This document shows positions 1 through 5,303 of a DNA stretch of 8,324 nucleotides, one piece after another. The position numbers and the translations under genes were made by a program. Source of the stretch: Eubacterium sp. (GTDB taxonomy: Bacteria; Bacillota; Clostridia; Lachnospirales; CAG-274); assembly GCA_020859645.1 (NCBI GenBank), contig JAJBVU010000059.1, positions 1-8,324 on the forward strand, in the 5' to 3' direction. The notes beneath the pieces are model-generated. The model was not told the origin of the DNA. It ran no database searches and saw only the letters and a list, made by a program, of their open reading frames with translations. Position 1 is the first letter of the stretch, and each line of letters starts with the position of its first letter.

Positions 1-2
1 TC

Positions 3-31
3 ATTATATCATAACCTCAAAACCATTTCAA
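3..31 (-). promoter_or_regulatory. Sigma-A type promoter for a gene beyond the left edge
   Basis: On the minus strand, TTGAAA (31-26) is followed by a 17-bp spacer and TATAAT (8-3). The bases TGA just before the -10 box make it an extended -10 element. Spacing and boxes fit the vegetative housekeeping consensus closely. Transcription would run leftwards out of the window, so the gene it drives cannot be seen. The stretch from 32 to 126 shows nothing else I can support. Confidence 0.6.
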
Positions 32-126
32 GATATATAAATGCCCTAAAACAAAAAACCTGCCGATAACTTTGTCTCTGATAATTTGTCTGCACAGCAT
101 ATATTGTAAAAACACGCAAGCAAAAC

Positions 127-161
127 AAAAACGGCTGACCGTTAAAGGGTGAGCCGTTTTT
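127..161 (-). terminator. Rho-independent terminator of the LRR/small-peptide unit
   Basis: Arms 127-136 and 152-161 are perfectly complementary over 10 bp (AAAAACGGCT against AGCCGTTTTT), with a short inner helix in the loop (138-140 with 148-150). On the minus strand the stem runs into TTTTTGTTTTG. It lies 45 bp beyond the stop of the 49-residue peptide gene, where an end of transcript is expected. The flanking A and T runs might also let it work on the plus strand. Confidence 0.8.
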
Positions 162-205
162 GAATGAAAGGAAAGAAAATTCAAATTACTGTGTTTCAGC
201 TTTAG

Positions 206-355
206 TTAATATTCTCTGACAAGCCGGGAGCTTATCTCTAATGTTTTATAGCCGCTTTGTTTTACGGAAGCCGCTGAAAGAATTGATGCGCCTGCAATGG
301 CTTCAGTGTTTATAACAACTGTTTCAATTGTCGGTTTTACATATATTTTTTTCAT
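206..355 (-). CDS. Small 49-residue peptide, possible precursor peptide
   Basis: This short frame reads ATG (355-353) to TAA (208-206). A strong ribosome site GGAGGTG (368-362) sits 6 bases before the ATG, which argues that it is translated. It starts 17 bp after the LRR protein stop and precedes a terminator, so it is probably the last gene of that transcript. The peptide begins MKKIYVKPTIETVV, then NTEAIAGASILSAAS, then a basic tail ending in RLVREY. There is no lipobox, membrane helix or clear signal peptide. I do not recognise a named family. From memory, short peptides starting with a KKxYxKPxxE pattern are common in gut Clostridia and Bacteroidetes, and a YxxP element is used in leaders of lasso and related modified peptides. 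No maturase or transporter lies in view, so a RiPP role is only a suggestion; an LRR-associated or regulatory peptide is equally possible. Confidence 0.7.
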   Translation of the reverse strand: MKKIYVKPTIETVVINTEAIAGASILSAASVKQSGYKTLEISSRLVREY

Positions 356-372
356 TATATACACCTCCGTAA

Positions 373-2424
373 TCAGGCATTATCCGAAACCGGCTTAAGC
401 GCATAGTTTGAATATAAATCAGCCATATCCTCTGCGCTTACAGCTCCGTCGTTATCGTCTGCGGTTTTATAACCTATTATGTAGTCATAACCCATTTCGC
501 CTGCCTCAAACTCTACACTGCCCAGTGCAAAGCCTGTATAAACTGTTTCAGACGTATCTATAGGCTCTGTTTCATCGCCGTAATAAAGCCCTGCATACTC
601 ATAATTGTCGGTAGAGTCGCCTTCATCAAGGCTAAAGCCCGAAATGAAATATACACCGTCGGAATTTTGAACGGCATTATAGTCAGAATAAACAATACAT
701 ACATTAGGTGAATAATCAGTATAGTTGTCTAAATTGTTTGCGCCGGCATATGGGTCGCAGTAGATCTTTTCAAGAGCAGTACAGCCGGCGAAAGCGTAAT
801 GCTGTACCCAGTAATATTTGTGAATGGTTACATTTTTAAGGCTTGTACAGTCTGCAAAGGCATAGCCGAATATAGAAAACTGCCAAATTCTTGAATCTGA
901 ATCATCAATAATTTCTTCTTCAAAGACTACATCTGTAAGGGAAGTGCAGCTGCCGAAAGCATCCTCATAAATCTGAAGCACTCCGAAAGGAATTGTAACT
1001 TTTTCAAGGCTTGTACAGCCGTAAAAAGCTTCATCCTTTATATAAACAAGCCCCTCGGGCAGCTCTATGCTTTTAAGGTTGATACAGCCGCTGAAGGCTC
1101 CGCTTTCTATACTGTTTAAAAGAATAGAGGAAACAGTCACATTTTCAAGATAGGTGTTGTTCATAAACATATAAGCGTCTATTTTCATTACACCTTCGGG
1201 TATATCGTAGGAAGTGTCTTTTTTACCGGCGGGATAAGCTAAAATATCACGGAAAGGTCCGTCATAATCTTCAGGTCCGTCATAATCTACGTATTCCTCT
1301 AAAAGTACTCCGTCTATAGCTATTAATTCTTCATTGTCGCTGTCAACCTCAAAGGCTTCCAAATATGTGTTTACGGAAAAGGCGCCGCTTGCAACCCCAA
1401 TTACATTTGCCCCGATTGTATAGGTTGAGGCGGTAATATTTGAAGGATAAAAAATAACCGTTTCGTAGCCGTATGTGGGATTTTTATACATAAGGGCACC
1501 GCTGTTATCGATATAAATATATTGATTACCATCCGCTACAGTAATATTTACTAAAGAAGCGCAGCCTCTGAAGGCACTTCCCATTTCTGTTACAGTTGCG
1601 GGAATTATTATTGATTCAAGGGCAGTGCAGTTTATAAAGGCATATTCATCTATTATCTCTACATTTCCTAAATCTATTGAAGTTAATGAAGTACATTCCT
1701 CAAAGACGTAGTCCCAAATTTCAACAACATTTTCGGGAATTGTAATGCTTTCAAGCCCTGTACAGTAAGCGAATGCACCTGAACCTATCTCTGTTAAAGC
1801 GGTGGGAAGGGTCACGTCTTTAAGGGCTTCGCAGGAATTAAATACATATTGCCCCAAGTAAGTAATTTGTGTATCTGAAAGATCAACAGCGGTAAGTGAC
1901 GGGCAGTATTCAAAAGCGCTTTCGTCTATTGATGTCACCGTAGAAGGTAAAGTAAGGCTTGTAATACCCGTTGAATGAAAGGCACAGTAGCCTATTGAAG
2001 TTACCTGCGTAACGGAAAGATCTGCCGATGTCAAACTTTCACACTGCTCAAAAGCACATGAGCCTATTTCGGTAATTGTTGAGGGAAAATCTACACTTTC
2101 AAGATTAGTGTTATTGTAGAATGTGTCATCGCCTATAACAGTGATGCCGCTTTCTATAACAGCTTCCTTTACACTGTCCGTATCCCAACCGCTTTCGTGG
2201 TTGCAGTATATTTCTCCCGTTCCGCTTATGGTCAAAACACCTTCATCGCTTAACACCCATGTGGCTTCATCGCCGCAGCTGCCTGTTGTGTCAGCCCAAA
2301 CAGAAACGGCAGTCATATATAACATTGCCGCCGTTACACACACCGAAACCGCCAAAAGATTTTTGACCCTGTGCATTATACCGAACTCGGATTTCGGCTT
2401 TAAGGTTTTGCGTTTGTCAATCAT
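373..2424 (-). CDS. Secreted BspA-type leucine-rich-repeat (LRR_5) protein
   Basis: I place the start at ATG 2424 (protein begins MIDKRKT, 683 residues) because AGGAGG lies 7 bases ahead; an upstream TTG at 2478 in the same frame has no such site. Residues 17-44 form a signal sequence: basic MHRVKN, a hydrophobic stretch, then a likely cleavage after VWA. Residues 48-72 hold the N-terminal segment often found in these proteins (SCGDEATW, then GVLTISGTG). About nine LRR units of 22-24 residues, each with an AFxxCxxLxxxxxP-like core, fill roughly 96-297. An irregular island follows (298-412), then about six more units (413-556). The C-terminal 120 residues are acidic and repeat-free, with no LPXTG, SLH or membrane anchor, so the protein is probably released or held non-covalently. 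BspA-like proteins usually mediate binding to surfaces or matrix proteins; the ligand here cannot be inferred. The small peptide gene follows 17 bp downstream. Confidence 0.9.
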   Translation of the reverse strand: MIDKRKTLKPKSEFGIMHRVKNLLAVSVCVTAAMLYMTAVSVWADTTGSCGDEATWVLSDEGVLTISGTGEIYCNHESGWDTDSVKEAVIESGITVIGDDTFYNNTNLESVDFPSTITEIGSCAFEQCESLTSADLSVTQVTSIGYCAFHSTGITSLTLPSTVTSIDESAFEYCPSLTAVDLSDTQITYLGQYVFNSCEALKDVTLPTALTEIGSGAFAYCTGLESITIPENVVEIWDYVFEECTSLTSIDLGNVEIIDEYAFINCTALESIIIPATVTEMGSAFRGCASLVNITVADGNQYIYIDNSGALMYKNPTYGYETVIFYPSNITASTYTIGANVIGVASGAFSVNTYLEAFEVDSDNEELIAIDGVLLEEYVDYDGPEDYDGPFRDILAYPAGKKDTSYDIPEGVMKIDAYMFMNNTYLENVTVSSILLNSIESGAFSGCINLKSIELPEGLVYIKDEAFYGCTSLEKVTIPFGVLQIYEDAFGSCTSLTDVVFEEEIIDDSDSRIWQFSIFGYAFADCTSLKNVTIHKYYWVQHYAFAGCTALEKIYCDPYAGANNLDNYTDYSPNVCIVYSDYNAVQNSDGVYFISGFSLDEGDSTDNYEYAGLYYGDETEPIDTSETVYTGFALGSVEFEAGEMGYDYIIGYKTADDNDGAVSAEDMADLYSNYALKPVSDNA
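757..1188 (-). repeat. Second LRR block inside the secreted protein
   Basis: This covers residues of about 413-556, roughly six LRR_5 units at a period near 69 bp. The units are less regular than in the first block: the unit near residues 500-520 is lengthened by an acidic insert (EEEIIDDSDS). In most units the phenylalanine of the core is followed by xxCxxL, so a cysteine recurs at the same place. Boundaries are approximate. Confidence 0.7.
1255..1288 (-). repeat. Short in-frame tandem duplication
   Basis: A 16-bp sequence occurs at 1255-1270 and again at 1273-1288, with a repeat unit of 18 bp. It encodes DYDGPE followed by DYDGPF in the irregular island between the two LRR blocks. The copies are identical, which points to a recent slippage event or a short tandem array able to expand in whole codons. 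Confidence 0.75.
1534..2139 (-). repeat. First LRR block inside the secreted protein
   Basis: This covers residues of about 96-297, roughly nine consecutive LRR_5 units of 22-24 residues (about 69 bp). Recurring elements are AFxxCxxLxS, then a strand of the type xxLP or VDLS, then TxIGS or a close variant. Copies differ clearly at the DNA level, so this is an old, selected array. Boundaries are approximate. Confidence 0.75.
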
Positions 2425-2487
2425 TAAATATTCCTCCTTTTTTGGTTTTCTGCTGCCATTAATTAAAGGAACTTCCAAACATTTTCC

Positions 2488-2504
2488 TACTAAAGTATAC
2501 TTTT
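2488..2504. promoter_or_regulatory. Palindromic candidate operator, copy 1
   Basis: TACTAAAGTATACTT (2488-2502) contains the perfect 12-bp palindrome AAAGTATACTTT (2492-2503), centred between 2497 and 2498. An identical 15-bp sequence recurs at 2606-2620. It lies about 35 bp downstream of the predicted minus-strand start site, in the untranslated leader of the LRR gene, a position typical of a repressor roadblock. I do not recognise the cognate regulator family. Confidence 0.5.
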
Positions 2505-2538
2505 GCGGACAGCACTTTTTTTAGAAAAATTTCTTCTT

Positions 2539-2566
2539 TTTATATTGACTTTTATACAAATGACAA
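2539..2566 (-). promoter_or_regulatory. Promoter of the LRR protein gene
   Basis: On the minus strand, TTGTCA (2566-2561) is followed by a 16-bp spacer and TATAAA (2544-2539), giving a start near 2532 and a leader of about 108 bases before the ATG at 2424. The boxes are slightly off consensus. They interleave with those of the plus-strand promoter at 2545-2574, so polymerase could occupy only one at a time. Confidence 0.5.
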
Positions 2567-2574
2567 GGTATAAT
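2545..2574 (+). promoter_or_regulatory. Strong plus-strand promoter with no gene behind it
   Basis: TTGACT (2545-2550), an 18-bp spacer and TATAAT (2569-2574) give a near-consensus housekeeping promoter pointing right, with a start near 2581. Downstream there is only an 8-codon frame including its stop (from ATG 2581) with no ribosome site, then palindrome copy 2 and the hairpin at 2658-2698. It would make a short RNA or run antisense into cotJC. It may also be a chance match in AT-rich DNA. Confidence 0.45.
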
Positions 2575-2605
2575 AAAGTTATGAATTGTTTAAAGCTGCT
2601 ATGAT

Positions 2606-2620
2606 TACTAAAGTATACTT
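2606..2620. promoter_or_regulatory. Palindromic candidate operator, copy 2
   Basis: This is the same 15-bp TACTAAAGTATACTT as at 2488-2502, with a 10-bp perfect palindrome (2611-2620) centred between 2615 and 2616. It sits about 35 bp downstream of the predicted plus-strand start site, mirroring the place of copy 1 relative to the minus-strand promoter. Confidence 0.5.
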
Positions 2621-2650
2621 AATTAGGAATTTTTGGACATAATTCTCATC

Positions 2651-2698
2651 AAAAACACCGCTTAAGCCTGACATATAAAAGCGTCGAAGCCTAAGCGG
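2651..2698 (-). terminator. Terminator of the cotJ operon
   Basis: Arms 2658-2667 and 2689-2698 pair over 10 bp on the minus-strand RNA, counting one G-U pair; on the plus strand the same position is an A-C mismatch. A run of five T (2655-2651) follows two bases after the stem on the minus strand. It starts 46 bp beyond the cotJC stop. T-rich sequence on the other side (2702-2722) could let it also end a plus-strand transcript from the promoter at 2545-2574. Confidence 0.65.
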
Positions 2699-2743
2699 CA
2701 GTTTAATTTTTAATCTTTTTTTACTTTAATACATAAAAAAATC

Positions 2744-3361
2744 TCAGTATGCCTTTTTGAAACTGTTCATACAGTCAGTCTTTGGCATGGCAAAAACCTT
2801 ATTTTCGGAAAGATAGTCCTTCACAAAATCCAGACACTCTCCGAACCTCTGAAAATGAACGATTTCCCTTGCCCTTAAAAACTTTATGGGCGCAATAACG
2901 TCCGGGTCGTCGGTCAGGCTCAAAATATAGTCATAGGTTGAGCGTGCCTTCTGCTCCGCCGCTAAATCTTCGTAGAGATCCGTTATAGGGTCGCCTTTGG
3001 ACTGCAAATATGCCGCAGAAAAAGGCACTCCTGCCGCAGAAGCAGGGTAAATTGCCGTTCCGTGGTCAACATAGTAGGAGTCAAAGCCTGCCTTTTTTAT
3101 TGCGTCAACATCTGCGTCCTGCGAAAGCTGCATAACAATGCTGCCAATCATTTCCAAGTGTGCCAGTTCCTCGGTGGCGATGTCATTCAAAACAGCCGCC
3201 GCCTGAGGGGTCACCATAGTGAATTTTTGGCTCAAATAGCGGAGCGATGCCGCAAGCTCGCCGTCGGGCCCGCCGAACTGGCTTAAAATGGTTTTTGCCA
3301 AAGCCGGGTCGGTATTTTTGATTTTTACGGGAAATTCAAGTTTTTTCTCATATACCCACAT
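2744..3361 (-). CDS. cotJC: Spore coat protein CotJC, manganese-catalase family
   Basis: CotJC is a component of the spore coat built in the mother cell. The 205-residue protein begins MWVYEKKLEFPV, typical for CotJC, and spans the whole four-helix manganese-catalase fold. Likely metal ligands fall where the family has them: E35 in GELAASLRYL, E65 and H68 in EELAHLE, E136 in AAEQKAR, and H169 in REIVHFQRFGE. The di-manganese site therefore looks intact, and peroxide-removing activity is plausible but inferred. I use ATG 3361 rather than GTG 3370, because AGGAG lies 8-9 bases ahead and the family begins with MWVYE. The start shares one base with the cotJB stop (TAATG), a mark of translational coupling. 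Hairpin 2651-2698 ends the unit. Confidence 0.93.
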   Translation of the reverse strand: MWVYEKKLEFPVKIKNTDPALAKTILSQFGGPDGELAASLRYLSQKFTMVTPQAAAVLNDIATEELAHLEMIGSIVMQLSQDADVDAIKKAGFDSYYVDHGTAIYPASAAGVPFSAAYLQSKGDPITDLYEDLAAEQKARSTYDYILSLTDDPDVIAPIKFLRAREIVHFQRFGECLDFVKDYLSENKVFAMPKTDCMNSFKKAY

Positions 3362-3648
3362 TAACAGCACTCCTTTCCGCTGAAAGAAAAATTAAAACAA
3401 TAATCCGGCGGACAGGGTTTGTCAATCCATGAAAAATGATTTTCATCAGACCCCGACCTGAAGGAATAAAGAGGACCGATGTTGTCCTCATAAAATGCTC
3501 TGAGCTTGTCGGCTTCTTCGATTACGGCGTTGTATTTTTCGATTGTCTCCCTGTCGTTGGGGTGAGTGTCGAGATAAAGGGCTAAGTCAACTGCCATAAA
3601 GTCAAGGGCGGTGAGTCTTGCCAAAACCTTATCTGCATTTACATTCAT
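3361..3648 (-). CDS. cotJB: Spore coat protein CotJB
   Basis: CotJB is a small spore-coat protein that acts with CotJA and CotJC in the mother-cell-assembled coat; its biochemical role is not known. The 95 residues show the family signature: LTALDFMAVDLALYLDTHPND near residues 12-32, then IEKYN, and a tail with GPLYSF. GGGAGG lies 8 bases before ATG 3648. The gene starts inside the last 20 bases of cotJA and its TAA overlaps the cotJC ATG by one base, so all three are probably co-translated. The C-terminus carries four cysteines (KPCPPDYCF and a final ECC), which could support disulfide cross-linking of the coat; that last point is inference. Confidence 0.92.
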   Translation of the reverse strand: MNVNADKVLARLTALDFMAVDLALYLDTHPNDRETIEKYNAVIEEADKLRAFYEDNIGPLYSFRSGSDENHFSWIDKPCPPDYCFNFSFSGKECC

Positions 3649-3811
3649 TTTTCATTCCTCCCTTCGTCTGACGGCAGTCGGTTTTAGAGGTCTTTGCTGC
3701 TCCGAAGGGCTTAACATAAGGCTTGTTAAGCTCGGGAAAGGCTGTTCCCTCAGCAAGCGCTTCACAGGGGGAATAAAGGCTGCAGACCTCCTGCTTAGGC
3801 ACGTAAGCCAT
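3629..3811 (-). CDS. cotJA: Spore coat-associated protein CotJA, start uncertain
   Basis: The frame from ATG 3811 gives 60 residues: MAYVPKQ, then EALAEGTAFPELNKPY, the best-kept part of the CotJA family, then a basic tail ending ECKCR. Its position as first gene before cotJB and cotJC fits the standard cotJABC order. The problem is the N-terminus. The same frame stays open back to 3883 and reads DEVIKPVSLAMAYVP just before the ATG, which resembles family sequence. Yet between the in-frame TAA (3886-3884) and ATG 3811 there is no ATG, GTG or TTG, and ATG 3811 itself has no ribosome site. Either translation uses a non-standard start, a frameshift or sequence error lies near 3812-3890, or the gene is decaying. 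The rest of the frame shows no damage. Confidence 0.75.
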   Translation of the reverse strand: MAYVPKQEVCSLYSPCEALAEGTAFPELNKPYVKPFGAAKTSKTDCRQTKGGMKNECKCR

Positions 3812-3989
3812 AGCAAGGGAAACGGGCTTAATAACCTCGTCAAAGCCCTTACACCGGCAGCCGGTTAAATCAAGCTTTTGTTTTTACATAAAAACACTAC
3901 ACACACACCCGAAAACTGCTTTAAATGATTAGTTTATATTATTCAAAACCTGCTGCTTATGTTCCTCTTTTCGGAAAAGCTCTCAATAT

Positions 3990-4022
3990 AAAAACGCCCT
4001 GAAGGAATTAACCCTCAGGGCG
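3990..4022 (-). terminator. Terminator after the second lipoprotein gene
   Basis: Arms 3995-4002 (CGCCCTGA) and 4015-4022 (TCAGGGCG) pair perfectly over 8 GC-rich base pairs. On the minus strand they are followed at once by TTTTTATATT. The hairpin begins 33 bp beyond the stop at 4056. It separates the rny-lipoprotein unit from cotJ. I could not find a convincing sporulation promoter for cotJ between it and 3811. Confidence 0.8.
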
Positions 4023-4055
4023 GCAAAATAATAAAATAATTTAGGTTTAAAGGTT

Positions 4056-4607
4056 TTACTGAACGGTGTCTCCGAAGGTAGCAAGAGAGGCGCTGACAGC
4101 ATCTATAAGCTCCTCGTCATAAATTTCCGCAGTAGCATAATAATATTCGGAACCGTCGGTTTTGAGATTTTCGATAACAATAAAATTCTCTCCCTCAGAC
4201 TCTTCGTCCTCTTTAAAGTTTGTAACCACAACCGCCGAAGTATAATATTTAACTCCATCCTTTTCGTCAAAGCTGAAGTCTCTTACTTCAAGGTCTGCGT
4301 CAACCTGACCGAAAAGCTCCAAAACCCCCTCTTCGCTTTCGGGAACAATGTCATAAATAGGCTCTTCGGGGTTTTCCGTCGCCTTCATAGCGGAAATATA
4401 GCCCTCGTCGCCCTCAAAGTTCATAGCGCTGTCATTTGAATCCGTCATCATAAATGTATCATCCGGCAGAAGAATAGACAGGCTGCCGTCCTGAGACTGG
4501 GCTTCGACACCCGTTAAAAGGGAAGTGTCGGGCTCGGATATTTCGGAGCCGCCGCAGCCTGCGGCAAAAACAGCTGTTAAAGCAGCCAAAGCAATAACTC
4601 TTTTCAT
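4056..4607 (-). CDS. Putative lipoprotein, paralogue of its upstream neighbour
   Basis: The 183-residue protein starts MKRVIALAALTAVFAAGCGG: a short signal peptide and a lipobox (AAGC) with C18 as the lipidated residue, so the mature protein should be anchored to the outer face of the membrane. The rest is acidic, with no domain I can name. It shares ordered motifs with the next lipoprotein: LPDD at 47-50, VPES at 88-91, FSFD near 111-114, and IYDEE at 162-166 in the last helix-like segment, so the two are tandem duplicates. AGGAGG lies 10 bases before ATG 4607. The gene follows a small hairpin (4635-4660) and is closed by the hairpin at 3995-4022, so it probably depends on readthrough from the rny transcript. 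Function is unknown. Confidence 0.85.
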   Translation of the reverse strand: MKRVIALAALTAVFAAGCGGSEISEPDTSLLTGVEAQSQDGSLSILLPDDTFMMTDSNDSAMNFEGDEGYISAMKATENPEEPIYDIVPESEEGVLELFGQVDADLEVRDFSFDEKDGVKYYTSAVVVTNFKEDEESEGENFIVIENLKTDGSEYYYATAEIYDEELIDAVSASLATFGDTVQ

Positions 4608-4630
4608 AAAAATAAATCCTCCTTTAATAA

Positions 4631-4660
4631 GAAAAGGGGTACTCTTTTACGAATACCCCT
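4631..4660 (-). terminator. Weak intergenic hairpin, possible attenuator
   Basis: Arms 4635-4641 (AGGGGTA) and 4654-4660 (TACCCCT) form a 7-bp stem, extended by two pairs past one mismatch. On the minus strand TTTTC then TTATT follow, a poor T-tract. It lies between the two lipoprotein genes and ends 8 bp before the AGGAGG of the second. It could terminate part of the transcript, or protect the end of the upstream RNA after processing. Confidence 0.5.
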
Positions 4661-4675
4661 AAAAAACTTTTTCGG

Positions 4676-5293
4676 TTATTCTATAACAACAAAGCTCTTA
4701 AGAGCCGTTTCACATTCCTCTACAGCCCCTTCGTCATATATCTGCCCCACTGCAACAAAGACCTTGTCCTTTCTGCATATGGACTTGGAAACAGTGTAAA
4801 ACACCGATTCGCTGCCGTCGTCATATGGAATTGAAAACCTTATTGTATAGGAATAAATTTTGGAGTCTCCCTCAGTGTGAGAGTCAAAGCTTAAAAATTC
4901 AGCCCACTCTTCGGGAATTTGAGCCCCCTCCAAAATTTTCCGTGCATCGGCTTCGCTTTCGGGAACAGCTTCATAAGCGGTTCCGTCATCATCGCCGTAA
5001 TAAACATTAATCAGCCCTGCCGCCTGAGAAAAACCTATGCATCCCTCTTCACGGGAGCTTTCGGTCCAGCTGTCATCCGGCAGCATTATAAAAATTCCTT
5101 CATCTTCAAGTAAAAACTCCTGCCCCGAGGGGTTAGCCTCCAATGCGGCAGACCGTGCTTCGTCAAGAGCGGTTTCTCCGTCCGTTTCTGCGTATGCTCC
5201 CACAGAAGCGGCTTCGTCACCTTTCTCACCGCAGCCTGTAAAAACAAAAGCCAAAAGCAAAATAAAAATAATCGTAAGCAGGTTAGTTTTCAT
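4676..5293 (-). CDS. Putative lipoprotein next to rny
   Basis: I chose ATG 5293 (205 residues, MKTNLLTII) because AAGGGG lies 6 bases ahead; an in-frame ATG at 5311 inside the end of rny would hide the signal peptide behind six extra residues. A hydrophobic segment (residues 4-18) leads to the lipobox FTGC with C21 lipidated, followed by a flexible, acidic linker to about residue 60. The folded part carries LPDDSW (71-76), VPES (110-113), FLSFD (133-137) and IYDEGA (185-190), in the same order as in the downstream lipoprotein, which marks them as diverged paralogues. I do not recognise a named domain. The start lies 10 bp after the rny stop, so it is most likely transcribed with rny. Its role, perhaps an envelope-surface protein, is not shown by the sequence. 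Confidence 0.87.
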   Translation of the reverse strand: MKTNLLTIIFILLLAFVFTGCGEKGDEAASVGAYAETDGETALDEARSAALEANPSGQEFLLEDEGIFIMLPDDSWTESSREEGCIGFSQAAGLINVYYGDDDGTAYEAVPESEADARKILEGAQIPEEWAEFLSFDSHTEGDSKIYSYTIRFSIPYDDGSESVFYTVSKSICRKDKVFVAVGQIYDEGAVEECETALKSFVVIE

Positions 5294-5303
5294 AAGATAC
5301 CCC

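Noticed and set aside
2424..2459. 11-codon upstream frame whose TAA overlaps the LRR start codon (TAATG)
   Set aside because: The overlap looks like a coupling leader, but the ATG at 2459 has only a weak and distant GGAAG ahead of it. The main start has its own strong AGGAGG, which forms part of this short frame by chance.
2123..2524. Plus-strand 133-codon open frame opposite the LRR gene start
   Set aside because: It mirrors the signal-peptide and first LRR region, has no ribosome site, and its product has no recognisable composition; it is a shadow of the minus-strand gene.
3652..3843. Minus-strand 63-codon frame starting at TTG, overlapping cotJA
   Set aside because: It uses the wrong frame relative to the conserved CotJA motifs GTAFPELNKPY and its start has no ribosome site. 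It was considered as evidence for a frameshift, but none of its residues match the family.
3900..3960. Sporulation sigma-factor promoter for cotJ (GAATA or GAATAAT with a downstream CATTTAA)
   Set aside because: The boxes partly resemble sigma-E or sigma-G elements, but the spacing is 10-12 bases instead of about 14 or 18, so I do not call a promoter.
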